This document shows, in pieces, positions 7,412 to 14,636 of a stretch of 14,636 bases of DNA (the first letter of the stretch is position 1; every line of letters begins with the position of its first letter). Both the position numbers and the translations under genes were made by a program. Below the pieces are notes generated by a model that saw nothing but the letters and a program-made list of their open reading frames with translations, was not told the origin of the DNA and searched no databases. The stretch is from the NCBI GenBank assembly GCA_022425465.1, contig JAKMFK010000288.1, forward strand, positions 1-14,636. Reading direction: 5' to 3'. The stretch comes from Bacteroidia bacterium (GTDB lineage: Bacteria; Bacteroidota; Bacteroidia; NS11-12g; UBA9320).

Positions 7412-7798
7412 ATGTTTGAAAAAAGTCCGGTATTTAACGATAATAAAAAAAACTATCTCATCGATATCGACGGAACAATCACCGATGATATTGCTAATGA
7501 ATTTCCCGAAGAAATGAAAACCTGCGAGCCTTATGATGGAGCTTGCGACATGATTAATTCATGGTATGATGAAGGGCATATAATCACCTTCTTCACCTCT
7601 AGGACTGAAGAGCATCGTGGATTAACTAATGAATGGTTAAATAGGCATGGGTTCAAATTCCACCATTTATTGATGAATAAACCAAGAGGCGGCAATTATC
7701 ATTGGATAGATAACCATGTAGTGCGTGCCACAAGATACAACGGCAAATGGGCACCATTAACCACTATAAACGCAAACATCCAGGTTTTTGAGAAATGA
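7412..7798 (+). CDS. Small HAD-superfamily phosphatase-like protein, no cap domain
   Basis: The 128-residue protein has all four HAD motifs: DIDGT with nucleophile Asp18 and acid Asp20, FFTSR (Thr62/Ser63), Lys90 in LMNKPRGG, and motif IV WIDNHV (Asp100). Short cap-less relatives are found in capsule or surface-sugar loci of Bacteroidota and in phages, where they are often loosely annotated as 'phosphoheptose isomerase', but the motifs here indicate phosphoryl transfer or hydrolysis. The substrate is unknown. There is no signal peptide, so it is cytoplasmic. Its stop overlaps the start of the next gene by four bases (ATGA), so the two are almost certainly translated together. The first ATG in the frame leaves motif I at the expected position. 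Confidence 0.85.
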   Translation: MFEKSPVFNDNKKNYLIDIDGTITDDIANEFPEEMKTCEPYDGACDMINSWYDEGHIITFFTSRTEEHRGLTNEWLNRHGFKFHHLLMNKPRGGNYHWIDNHVVRATRYNGKWAPLTTINANIQVFEK

Positions 7799-8097
7799 GT
7801 ATGAAACGCTTTATTGTCGAAGTAGATCATGAGAAAACCATTTGGATGGATTGGAACTGGAATATTCACAGAGAAGATGATTTACCGGCAATAGAATACA
7901 AAGACGGATCGAATGTCTGGTATAAAAATGGTGTTAAACACAGAGTTGGTGATTTACCCGCAGTATCTTTCCCTGATGGACACAAAGAATATTGGGAACA
8001 TGGTAAATTACATAGAGAGGTGGGACCGGCGATTATCAAATCCGATGGAACGTGTTTTTATTACCACAAAGGCGAGGAATATTTCCCGGATAACTAA
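7795..8097 (+). CDS. Small protein of three 24-residue HR..LPA / WY..NG repeats
   Basis: The 100-residue cytoplasmic product (no signal peptide) has repeat units at 25-48, 49-72 and 73-96. They begin HREDDLPA, HRVGDLPA and HREVGPA and share a central DG and a later aromatic pair then G (WYKNG, YWEHG, YYHKG). A degenerate half unit seems to precede them (WMDWNWNI, 17-24). Such HR-(D)-LPA repeats are distantly MORN-like and appear in phage, giant-virus and bacterial accessory proteins; no function is established to my knowledge. The ATG at 7795 overlaps the HAD stop; a second ATG at 7801 is possible. Coupling to the HAD phosphatase suggests a partner or targeting subunit, which is inference. 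Confidence 0.78.
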   Translation: MSMKRFIVEVDHEKTIWMDWNWNIHREDDLPAIEYKDGSNVWYKNGVKHRVGDLPAVSFPDGHKEYWEHGKLHREVGPAIIKSDGTCFYYHKGEEYFPDN

Positions 8098-8109
8098 ATC
8101 AAATCTAGA

Positions 8110-8121
8110 GGTTTATAAACC
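8110..8121. repeat. Perfect 12-bp palindrome GGTTTATAAACC
   Basis: This palindrome sits 13 bp after the repeat-protein stop, in the 81-bp spacer between convergent genes. It has no loop and no following T tract, so it is a poor terminator, but it could be a protein-binding site or the base of a longer structure. Confidence 0.3.
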
Positions 8122-8145
8122 AGCAAGGGGACTACTGTTTTTAGA

Positions 8146-8161
8146 TAATCTATGAAGATTA
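8146..8161. terminator. Hairpin TAATCT-ATGA-AGATTA between convergent genes
   Basis: A 6-bp perfect stem with a 4-base loop lies between the end of the HAD/repeat pair and the end of the ABC permease. On the minus strand it is followed by TCTAAAAA rather than T; on the plus strand by GGCTTTAG. Position suits a shared weak terminator, but the stem is short. The octamer AGATAATC is also repeated at 8143-8150 and 8173-8180. Confidence 0.25.
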
Positions 8162-8178
8162 GGCTTTAGATCAGATAA

Positions 8179-9426
8179 TCAAAAAGACGAATTAATCATT
8201 AATGAAATTAGAAGGAAAATAGACATTAGGTTAACCGGAATTCTTTTTAGTTTAAAGTGTTGTACAGCCACAAGCAGAATCATTAAAACAAGCACAAAAA
8301 ATACCGTCAACATATGAATTCCTGAGGGAATTAGGAATCCCAAATCACTGAAAATAGATAATAACCAAAGTTTCGTGAAATATATGCCCAATAAAACTAA
8401 AGTTGCTATTATCGTATAGGTCAAAATGAGTCTTTGTATATAAAATCCAATTATACTTTTTTTATTGATACCAATTAAAAATAATGATTCAATAATGCTC
8501 TTTGATTTGTACAGTGTAAGACTTAAGTAAAGAAAGGAAGATCCAAGTGATATGAAAACTATTAATAATCCAAATATCAACAACACACCCAAAATCAGCT
8601 TTGCTATCGCAGCAAACTTTTCGTTAACGATTTTGTCATTATTAATTTGCCACTTTTTTTTATTAATGAAAGAAAATAGATGTGAAAATTCCCCCATGGA
8701 ATAATTTACAATAATCTTGGAGGGACTTGTAGTATTTGTTTGTTGCCCTCCTAGTTCACGATTCATTTGAATCAAAAAATCGAGAGGGACAATTACACTA
8801 TTTATTCTATCCGAAAAACCTGCTATTTTGCCCTTGTAACTCCTGCTCCCTTTACTACCCCTTAGGTATAAGTTGAATGTAGCTAGTTTTATGGTGGCTT
8901 TAGAGATAGGTTTTAGATTTCTACTTGGAGCAAAAGTATAATTATATAGATTAAGAAAGTCAGCTGGCAGAATTATTGGAATTATACGATCTTTTTTGTT
9001 CCATTTCCATTTTTTGGGAAGATTATCAATAAATTCATCGTCTACGGATTCAAAGAATAGTTCAGTGCCTATTTTTCTACTGTTCTTACCTACAGATAAT
9101 GTGCCCCAAACTTCAAAAGTATTTGAATAAAACTTTCCAACATTTTGAACGCCAGGAAGATTGGATATATCTGATAATTCGCTCTCACTGAAATTTGAAA
9201 TTCTATTTCCTAAAGTATTAAGGGTTGATACTTTTTTACTAATTATGATGTGGTTTTTAAGTTTTTTAAATTCAGAATAATTGTCATTTTTAGACAGATC
9301 TAAATACAATTGAATCGCGAAACTTAGGCAGAATAAACCAATTAATGAACCAAAGTATATCCAATATTGATGTGCATTTTTAGTAGTACTCGATAAAACT
9401 TTAAAAATGATTTTATTTTTATTCAT
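8179..9426 (-). CDS. FtsX-like ABC transporter permease
   Basis: The 415-residue inner-membrane protein has the MacB/FtsX architecture: one N-terminal helix (about 21-41), a large periplasmic domain (about 43-265, including LPGVQNVGKFYS, LPADFLNLYNYTFA and GKIAGFSDRINSVIVPL), and three C-terminal helices (around 270-300, 325-350, 362-390). The core LPADFLNLYN...GKIAGFSDRI is shared by a Bacteroidota branch of FtsX-like permeases. Such permeases transmit ATPase movements to the periplasm (lipoprotein release, efflux, or hydrolase activation) and need not transport across the inner membrane. Its start overlaps the ATPase stop (ATGA, 9423-9426), showing translational coupling. No outer-membrane or adaptor partner is present. 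The region is very AT-rich (about 23% G+C in sampled lines). Confidence 0.88.
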   Translation of the reverse strand: MNKNKIIFKVLSSTTKNAHQYWIYFGSLIGLFCLSFAIQLYLDLSKNDNYSEFKKLKNHIIISKKVSTLNTLGNRISNFSESELSDISNLPGVQNVGKFYSNTFEVWGTLSVGKNSRKIGTELFFESVDDEFIDNLPKKWKWNKKDRIIPIILPADFLNLYNYTFAPSRNLKPISKATIKLATFNLYLRGSKGSRSYKGKIAGFSDRINSVIVPLDFLIQMNRELGGQQTNTTSPSKIIVNYSMGEFSHLFSFINKKKWQINNDKIVNEKFAAIAKLILGVLLIFGLLIVFISLGSSFLYLSLTLYKSKSIIESLFLIGINKKSIIGFYIQRLILTYTIIATLVLLGIYFTKLWLLSIFSDLGFLIPSGIHMLTVFFVLVLMILLVAVQHFKLKRIPVNLMSIFLLISLMINSSF

Positions 9427-10067
9427 ATTGTAATACTCTTGAAACCAGATAGTCTGGCATTCAAGTTAAGTGAGGTAATTATTAACCCCGCATTTTTATT
9501 TTTTGAAATTTCTAAAATATCTTGAAGTATTAGTGCTGATAATTTATCGTCCAGATGGCTGAATGGCTCATCGAGTAAGATCCATTCGAAACTTCCAAGC
9601 AGCGCGCGAATAACAGCTACTCTTTGTTTCTGTCCGTAGGATATTTTATGAATTGCCACATCAATTTTATCATGAATACTAAATTTTTGAATTAACTTCC
9701 GGGCTAGCTCTTCGTCTTTTTTATTATCACAAGCTAGTAATAAATTTTCCCAAACTGATAACTTATCAAATAGCTTTAATCCTTGAAAAACAGTATGTAT
9801 CAGCGACCTTCTAACTTTTAGTAATTCATCTGGTTGATTAACATTTAAGAGGTTATTTCCAACCTTAACTCCTCCTTTGTAGTTAAAGCTGGTACCGTTG
9901 ATTATTTTTAAAAAAGTACTTTTACCCGAACCTGATGAAGCGACAATTTGATAATGATTTTTTTGGAATAGTTCAGTTTGAGTATTCCAAATTGTTTTAG
10001 GATTATCAATAGAAGCTATAGGAATATTAAAAGGTTTAATATTATTTAACTCGATATTAAATTCCAT
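9423..10067 (-). CDS. ABC transporter ATP-binding protein with altered H-loop
   Basis: The 214-residue cytoplasmic nucleotide-binding subunit is of usual LolD/MacB-type length. It shows Walker A ASSGSGKST (43-51, Lys49), Q-loop VFQGL (Gln95), signature ISYGQ (142-146), Walker B WILLDEP (162-168, Glu167) and D-loop SHLD. Two departures are clear from the codons. The first Walker A glycine is alanine (GCT), and the H-loop position, expected as TH, reads IITSLN, with Ser199 (TCA). The family normally needs that histidine for ATP hydrolysis. The N-terminal strand region (1-40) is also poorly conserved. It is coupled to the permease by a 4-bp overlap and follows the DUF4836 gene by 22 bp, so the three form one operon. 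Confidence 0.92.
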   Translation of the reverse strand: MEFNIELNNIKPFNIPIASIDNPKTIWNTQTELFQKNHYQIVASSGSGKSTFLKIINGTSFNYKGGVKVGNNLLNVNQPDELLKVRRSLIHTVFQGLKLFDKLSVWENLLLACDNKKDEELARKLIQKFSIHDKIDVAIHKISYGQKQRVAVIRALLGSFEWILLDEPFSHLDDKLSALILQDILEISKNKNAGLIITSLNLNARLSGFKSITI

Positions 10068-10089
10068 CGAATTTAAAAGGGACTTACCA

Positions 10090-11748
10090 TTATATATTAA
10101 AACCGTCCTCTCCCATGTTGATTATGGACTTCATGATATAATGTAATGTATTATCATCTTCATGATCGAGTTTCAATTTCAAATTGGTCTCTGCGCCATT
10201 TGTATGCATTCGCAGTGACCCCCACTTCTTTGCAAATGGATCTGGAACATCAAATTCATCAGCGATTTCTTCATTTGAAAGATCTAGGTTCATATACAAT
10301 CCAACCGGATAGTCAGTTAACATATCTTCAATATCGCTGTCATCGGGTTGTTTCCATGCATTAACAGATTTGACCATTGAAGCGTCCTTATTATTCGATA
10401 TAAACAAACGATCCTTCAATTTGATGATATGGATTGTTCCTAAATCGGAGTTTTCTGAGGTGAAGTGATTCTTACTTAATTTCTGAATGGATTCATCCTG
10501 AAGAATCTCTTTTTCCCATTTTTTATAAAATTTTGATGAAAAATTCACACCCATTTGATAATTAACTATAGGTACAAGTTTCGATACCTTCTTTTTTATT
10601 TTCTTGTATTGGTATGTATTGTAATCATACTTGTAATCGTAGGCGGTAACTTCGGTTTCTTTAAAACCGGCTAAACTACCTGCAAATTGACCATTCAAGA
10701 CACTCAAAACATCCTGAGCATTTGTCCCTAATTCATCCTCCAAGAGGCGCTTTAATAACTTATTTTTTAGCAATGTGCTCAATTTCTTGTTGTTAATTGA
10801 TATACCCCCTGCCAACATAATTTTTCCATCCTTCGAAAGTAGACCCATGTAATCATCTGATACACCTTCTTCGTTAAGTATATTATATTGATTTGCAATT
10901 TCATCATCTTTAAAATAGGCGTTTGAATAAAGATCAATTTCTTCATCATCAAAATTCAAACCGGTTGCATATCCCTCAATATTTTCAACAAAAGCCAATA
11001 ATTTTTTATTCTCTTTATCTTTTCTTAAATCAGCCAAATCCATTTGTTTTTTAGCCGTTTTAATTACAAAAGGCGCATTTAAAAACAAATCTAGATCATG
11101 ACGATTCGAACAAAAATCTTCAAAAGCCTCGTTATTATGAATCAAACTTTCTTCATCCTCCAGCGAAAGGAGTTTGACTGCCCATTTGCTCATATTTGCC
11201 TTATCCCTTCCGCCAGTTTTCATTGTAAAAATCAATACTTCATCGTTCCATACCATTGCATGATTGCGATCATATTTTTCTTTTGGATAAGCCTTAGTGT
11301 AATCCTCATCTTCATTTTCTCGAATAGAATAATCTAAATTAATTTCTTCACTAAGATTTTCCACGAGTTTTAATACTTTTTCTTTATCATCTACTCTTAA
11401 TATGATACCTACTCTTTGGTAATCATCAATATCACGAATCTGAGAACCTTTTTTCCCAAAATTCATGAACATAGTAACTGGAGCGCTGAGATCAAGTCCT
11501 GTTTTTGAAGGATCTTTTTTTAGTTCCAAAATAAAATCAGGCATCTCATCCTCAATATCTTCAATATTATCAACTACGAAATCCATTTTCATCAATTCAT
11601 TGATATCCATTTTATCCGTTAATTCCCCTAAATCTATTTGTGCAACTACAACTGCATCATCAGGAACATAATTTTTTTCTTCATATGATCCACAAGATAA
11701 TAGCACCAGACAAAGGATGGGAAGGATTTTAAAAGTTAAATTGTTCAT
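10090..11748 (-). CDS. DUF4836-family lipoprotein
   Basis: The 552-residue product starts at ATG 11748 rather than 11784, which places a lipoprotein signal first (ILCLVLLSC, cysteine 19). After the cysteine comes a short linker, then YVPDDAVVVAQIDLGELTDKM, the opening pattern of DUF4836, a Bacteroidota-restricted family of large lipoproteins that typically begin with 'IPxDA..V..I......K'. The protein is strongly acidic and lysine-rich throughout with no other helix, so it is anchored in the membrane and faces the periplasm or surface. Function of the family is unknown. It is the first gene of the unit with the ABC ATPase (22 bp downstream) and permease, suggesting that the transporter handles or is served by this lipoprotein. 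No promoter fully matching TAnnTTTG was seen; TTAATTTG (11782-11789) differs at one position. Confidence 0.85.
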   Translation of the reverse strand: MNNLTFKILPILCLVLLSCGSYEEKNYVPDDAVVVAQIDLGELTDKMDINELMKMDFVVDNIEDIEDEMPDFILELKKDPSKTGLDLSAPVTMFMNFGKKGSQIRDIDDYQRVGIILRVDDKEKVLKLVENLSEEINLDYSIRENEDEDYTKAYPKEKYDRNHAMVWNDEVLIFTMKTGGRDKANMSKWAVKLLSLEDEESLIHNNEAFEDFCSNRHDLDLFLNAPFVIKTAKKQMDLADLRKDKENKKLLAFVENIEGYATGLNFDDEEIDLYSNAYFKDDEIANQYNILNEEGVSDDYMGLLSKDGKIMLAGGISINNKKLSTLLKNKLLKRLLEDELGTNAQDVLSVLNGQFAGSLAGFKETEVTAYDYKYDYNTYQYKKIKKKVSKLVPIVNYQMGVNFSSKFYKKWEKEILQDESIQKLSKNHFTSENSDLGTIHIIKLKDRLFISNNKDASMVKSVNAWKQPDDSDIEDMLTDYPVGLYMNLDLSNEEIADEFDVPDPFAKKWGSLRMHTNGAETNLKLKLDHEDDNTLHYIMKSIINMGEDGFNI

Positions 11749-11819
11749 GGGTGTGAAAATGTCAAAAATTACGGTAATATCCAAATTAATTTTACGGATT
11801 TATTGTGTTTAGTGTGAAA

Positions 11820-12077
11820 TTATGATACTGATTGCCAAACATGTGAAATATTCACTCTAGAATGCATCGTTGATAACTTATTGTAGAAAAAAAAACTAAT
11901 TGAAGCCGGAAGAAGAACCTCTTCTCGAAGTACTTCTGGAAGTACATGGTACAAAAGAATATCTCTAAGTTTGGGTTTTTCAAGCAGCTCTGGAATGCCA
12001 ACCCCTAATTCCTCTGCTAAATCTGTAAATGCTGCATCCATAGGAGCAAGTACTGTAAAGGAGCCTGTAGTATATTG
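11820..12077 (-). pseudogene. Decayed fasciclin-domain fragment
   Basis: The frame reads GSFTVLAPMDAAF then DLAEELGVGIPELL and LRDILLYHVLPEVLREE (about 12065 down to 11898). This is a near-consensus first half of a fasciclin (FAS1) domain, including the H1 (FTVLAP) and YH motifs. After LLPAS the similarity ends at a 9-base poly-T tract (minus strand) and the frame runs on with unrelated residues to a stop at 11820. There is no start codon, signal peptide or second half of the domain. An ATG at 12041 lies inside the domain and cannot begin a folded one. Upstream the frame overlaps, out of phase, the end of the intact fasciclin gene. It is most likely a remnant of a second fasciclin gene once in tandem. 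It occupies most of the 331-bp gap between 11748 and 12080; nothing else is seen there. Confidence 0.7.
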
Positions 12078-12079
12078 AA

Positions 12080-14200
12080 TTACCTCTGAATAACTAAAGG
12101 GTATTGATAATATTTTCCGGTTTTATTTACAGTAATATAATAAATCCCGGATGGCAATTTAGAAACGTTCACTGCCTGGTCTACTTTGATACTTAAATTT
12201 GTTTTTTTACCTGTTATATCTACCGCATATATTTCGGCACTTTTTAAATCAATAGGTAAGTAAACAACGTTACTTGATGGGTTAGGATATAATTCACCCT
12301 TTTCATATCTGTCTTGAAAAACACTGCTGGAAGGACAAACTATTATATCTGTGACGCTTTTAGGGATTTGAAATTCTGAATTTTGGTCAACTATTTTTTT
12401 ACCATCCGGTGAAATAATGGTGTAGGCATTGTATTCCGCCATATCCGATCTTAGATTATAGTAAAAATCCAATTCATCCCCATTATTGACAGGGATTTTT
12501 GTTACTTGCCTTTCCCCTGAATAGAATGGAATTCTCAAATAAAACCTGTTGTTTATATCTACATCTAAAAAATTCAAACCCCACCCTTGCCCCAAATAAT
12601 CTGACATGATAATCTCTACCATTCCACAACTAGGCTTTTCTATACAAGCTCTTAAACCCATTGAATTGACCATTTGATCGCTTTGATTTCCCGATTCTGC
12701 CTGAATGCCTCTTTGTTGGTCTGTTATTCTGTAGGATTGACCAATATTGTAATAAGATGAAAACGTGATTACATTAATTAGATCTCCTGAATCTACTCCG
12801 AATTCAAATGCATTATATCCTCCAGTTGGCAAACTTTTTTCAGTGAGTATATTTCCATTTTTTTCTAAAAATAATTGAGTTCCTCTCCATCCATTATTGT
12901 CTTCATCAAATATTTCAAGTTTCCAAACACCACAATTACCTACAAGGTCAGGGATATCATAAACGGGTAGTACATCTTCCAAAATGTGCACTACGCCATT
13001 GTAAGCCAAGAGGTCTTTCACTATTATTCGGACACCCTCAACGTTTATAGTATCTCCATTTATATTAAAAGTGATAGTCTTATTATTTTGTGTTACTGAA
13101 CTTTGATTATTGTTGATATTTTTAGTTTCTACCCTTTTTTCAATCAAATGTCCGAGTATTAAATCACCGATGATAGATGACTTTTTTAGCTCACTCAAAG
13201 TCAAATTCAAGGCATCTGATAATTTTTTAAATGCTCGGTTTGTAGGAGCCAAAACCGTGAAAGGTCCGGCTAAGTTGGAATTTTCATTGAGTTCTGCTTG
13301 CACGCGCAACCTACTTTTTAAGCCGAGTGTTTGCACCGCATCTTCAAAGAATTGAAGGCTATCCTCCATATAAATAATATCCCATACCGAAGTGGCTGGC
13401 AGTCCACTCGGAGCGAGAATATTATTGACCAAATGCGCCACTCCGTTATCAGCCATGAAATTGGTATCACTAATCAATGCACCATCCACGTAAAAGGAGT
13501 CACCTTTTTTCGTCATGAGTAAATTCTGGCCGTATAGGGTAGGCAAAAGAAGGCTATCTCTGAAATCTTTGTATTCTAATTGCCCTAACACAACCTGATA
13601 TTTGAGCGCCTTAGGTAAGTCCACAAAGCCTAATCCTTTGAATTGACTAGTTTCAAGTGAGTCTAGAATTTTCCTTACAGCATCATCATCTGGCAAGAAT
13701 ACCGTCAAATCCAAAGTACTGTCGAGCGTGCTTCCCAGATAGTTATTTAACGCGTATCTTGATAAAAAACTCTCAGGAATGGTATCAAGTAAAAATAAGT
13801 CTTTGAGCGTAAATGCATCGGCATTAATTACTCCTTTCATCCCTAAATCAGCATTGAATCCCACACCACATTCAAATCTATGGATTCCTGGTATTTCGAA
13901 TTTCACGATACCCATACAAACCCCTTCTGTTTCACCTGTAGAAAGTGGCAATTCAAATCCTTTAGGATTGTTGAAAGAGGCTCCTGTTTTAGATGTATCA
14001 CCTAAAATGGAATGTTTACCTTGAATATTTATAAAGGCGACACTTTCCCCCGGTTTGATATTTAATGAGTCGGGCGTAAATTTAAAATTCGTAATGAGAA
14101 TTTTATGATCTGCATTGCAATCGGTTGTTTGCCCTTTGAGTATGCCACACGACAGAAGGCTAACACCAAGAAACATTAAAAAGCTATTTTTAAACTCCAT
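12080..14200 (-). CDS. Secreted cupredoxin-like / double fasciclin protein with T9SS sorting domain
   Basis: The 706-residue protein starts at ATG 14200, not 14242, since this puts the signal sequence first (FLMFLGVSLLSC, then GILKGQ; signal peptidase I or lipobox are both possible). Residues ~33-125 are a plastocyanin/cupredoxin-like fold (ILITNFKFTPDSLNIKPGE, His63, Cys111, Met121). Two FAS1 domains follow at ~133-265 and ~271-414 (the second with GPFTVLAPTNRAF and NGVVHILEDVLP). Then come two CxVW/DGWG-type repeats, ~423-500 (CGVWKLEIFDEDNNGW) and ~525-600 (CGMVEIIMSDYLGQGWG). The end, ~635-706, is a type-A T9SS sorting domain: GELYPNPSSN, VYLPI, KLPSGIYYITV. It should be a cell-surface adhesion or matrix protein. 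The usual second copper histidine after Cys111 is absent. Confidence 0.92.
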   Translation of the reverse strand: MEFKNSFLMFLGVSLLSCGILKGQTTDCNADHKILITNFKFTPDSLNIKPGESVAFINIQGKHSILGDTSKTGASFNNPKGFELPLSTGETEGVCMGIVKFEIPGIHRFECGVGFNADLGMKGVINADAFTLKDLFLLDTIPESFLSRYALNNYLGSTLDSTLDLTVFLPDDDAVRKILDSLETSQFKGLGFVDLPKALKYQVVLGQLEYKDFRDSLLLPTLYGQNLLMTKKGDSFYVDGALISDTNFMADNGVAHLVNNILAPSGLPATSVWDIIYMEDSLQFFEDAVQTLGLKSRLRVQAELNENSNLAGPFTVLAPTNRAFKKLSDALNLTLSELKKSSIIGDLILGHLIEKRVETKNINNNQSSVTQNNKTITFNINGDTINVEGVRIIVKDLLAYNGVVHILEDVLPVYDIPDLVGNCGVWKLEIFDEDNNGWRGTQLFLEKNGNILTEKSLPTGGYNAFEFGVDSGDLINVITFSSYYNIGQSYRITDQQRGIQAESGNQSDQMVNSMGLRACIEKPSCGMVEIIMSDYLGQGWGLNFLDVDINNRFYLRIPFYSGERQVTKIPVNNGDELDFYYNLRSDMAEYNAYTIISPDGKKIVDQNSEFQIPKSVTDIIVCPSSSVFQDRYEKGELYPNPSSNVVYLPIDLKSAEIYAVDITGKKTNLSIKVDQAVNVSKLPSGIYYITVNKTGKYYQYPLVIQR

Positions 14201-14239
14201 TTTATACAATACACAACATTCAGTAAGCAGATTATGTTT

Positions 14240-14247
14240 CAAACATT
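14240..14247 (-). promoter_or_regulatory. Candidate -7 element AATGTTTG for the fasciclin gene
   Basis: On the minus strand the octamer differs from TAnnTTTG only at its first base. Transcription would begin near 14232, leaving about a 30-base leader before ATG 14200. It would exclude the longer start at 14242, which lies inside the element. No clear -33 TTG is seen, so the call is weak. Confidence 0.25.
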
Positions 14248-14361
14248 TAAATATTGTAAAAGGAACCTATCGCGTTGAAAAAGAAAAAACACGCCTAACT
14301 CTGTCTTCATACCTCAGGCTAAAGCAAATTTCTATCGAATGATTTTAGTGGTATAGGTGAC

Positions 14362-14636
14362 TCAGTTAATTCTCTTAAACCTATATCTAAGACCATCTCT
14401 GATGAGTACAAGTTGATTCTTGGTAAGGAGATAACTAAACTTAAATACATCACCTACCCTATAACCAGCAGCAGAAAAGGTTATTTTCATAAACAATGAA
14501 TCACTTGTTATTTTGTAATCGAAGGAGGATGGAAATTTCCTGCTTCCCGAAAAAGTTTTTTCCATATACATCACCCCTTCACTATTCCAACCTGAATTAC
14601 TAAATGTATCTGCATGAATTAATAATTGGAACCCCT
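14362..14636 (-). CDS. C-terminal part of a lipocalin-like protein, 5' end outside the window
   Basis: The frame is open from the right edge to a stop at 14362-14364, showing the last ~90 residues. It reads ..FQLLIHADTFSNSGWNS.., then YKITSDSLFMKITFSA, FKFSYLLTKNQLVLI and a final RYRFKRI. The alternation of strands ending in 'Y.L..N.LVL....…F.R' resembles the C-terminal half of Bacteroidota lipocalin-like (DUF4923/lipocalin_4-type) lipoproteins. The family assignment is tentative. A GTG at 14574 lies in frame but is not needed as the start because the frame continues upstream without a stop. The 161 bp between it and the fasciclin ATG (14201-14361) hold no other gene. Confidence 0.55.
   Translation of the reverse strand, partial: GFQLLIHADTFSNSGWNSEGVMYMEKTFSGSRKFPSSFDYKITSDSLFMKITFSAAGYRVGDVFKFSYLLTKNQLVLIRDGLRYRFKRIN

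Noticed and set aside
7913..8155. 80-codon plus-strand frame overlapping the HR-LPA repeat gene
   Set aside because: It is in another phase of a gene with clear protein-level repeats and is coupled to nothing.
11749..11784. ATG at 11784 as the DUF4836 start
   Set aside because: It would put 12 non-conserved residues before a clear lipoprotein signal that begins at 11748.
11751..11819. Octamer GTGTGAAA at 11751-11758 and 11812-11819
   Set aside because: Two copies of an 8-mer 61 bp apart, one of them at the end of the remnant frame, are too weak to call a regulatory site.
14201..14242. ATG at 14242 as the fasciclin-protein start
   Set aside because: The 14 added residues precede the signal peptide and overlap a promoter-like element.
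1..14636. CRISPR array, tRNA/rRNA genes, insertion sequences, integrase or defence system
   Set aside because: No regularly spaced identical repeats, cloverleaf-like sequences, transposase/integrase motifs or known defence-domain combinations were recognised by eye.

Overview
The window looks like part of a Bacteroidota chromosome, most likely Flavobacteriales or a neighbouring marine/freshwater lineage. The evidence is low G+C, a type IX secretion (T9SS) C-terminal sorting domain, several lipoproteins with Bacteroidota-type lipoboxes, a DUF4836 lipoprotein, SBBP/PKD surface proteins, and promoter-like TAnnTTTG elements in place of Shine-Dalgarno-type signals. No tRNA, rRNA, CRISPR array, transposase or integrase was found.

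Layout. Positions 1-3076 (minus) hold the first ~1025 residues of a very large secreted adhesin-like protein: signal peptide, DUF7948-like domain, seven SBBP beta-propeller repeats, then Ig/PKD-like modules running off the left edge. A 284-bp divergent spacer rich in short repeats separates it from a MORN_2/YwqK-like lipoprotein (3361-3954, plus). A CAP/SCP-domain lipoprotein (4055-4870, minus) is divergent from an MscS-family mechanosensitive channel (4946-5866, plus), and the spacer carries two perfect 15-bp direct repeats. A G+C-richer PQQ-type sugar dehydrogenase lipoprotein follows (6102-7238, plus). Next is a translationally coupled pair: a small HAD phosphatase (7412-7798) and a 100-residue protein built from three 24-residue HR..LPA repeats (7795-8097).

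The right half is all on the minus strand. Reading in the direction of transcription from the right edge, there is the C-terminus of a lipocalin-like protein (14362-14636, partial), a cupredoxin-fasciclin-T9SS protein (12080-14200), a decayed fasciclin-domain fragment (11820-12077), and then a tight unit of a DUF4836 lipoprotein (10090-11748), an ABC ATPase (9423-10067) and an FtsX-like permease (8179-9426).

Almost every gene encodes an envelope or secreted product, so this is an envelope-function neighbourhood rather than one metabolic pathway. The points most worth following are the DUF4836-ABC-permease unit with an ATPase lacking its H-loop histidine, the coupled HAD/repeat-protein pair, the four-copy inverted heptamer in front of the MORN lipoprotein, the operator-like 15-bp repeat pair, and the fasciclin remnant abutting an intact fasciclin gene. 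I did not find a clearly new defence or mobile system.
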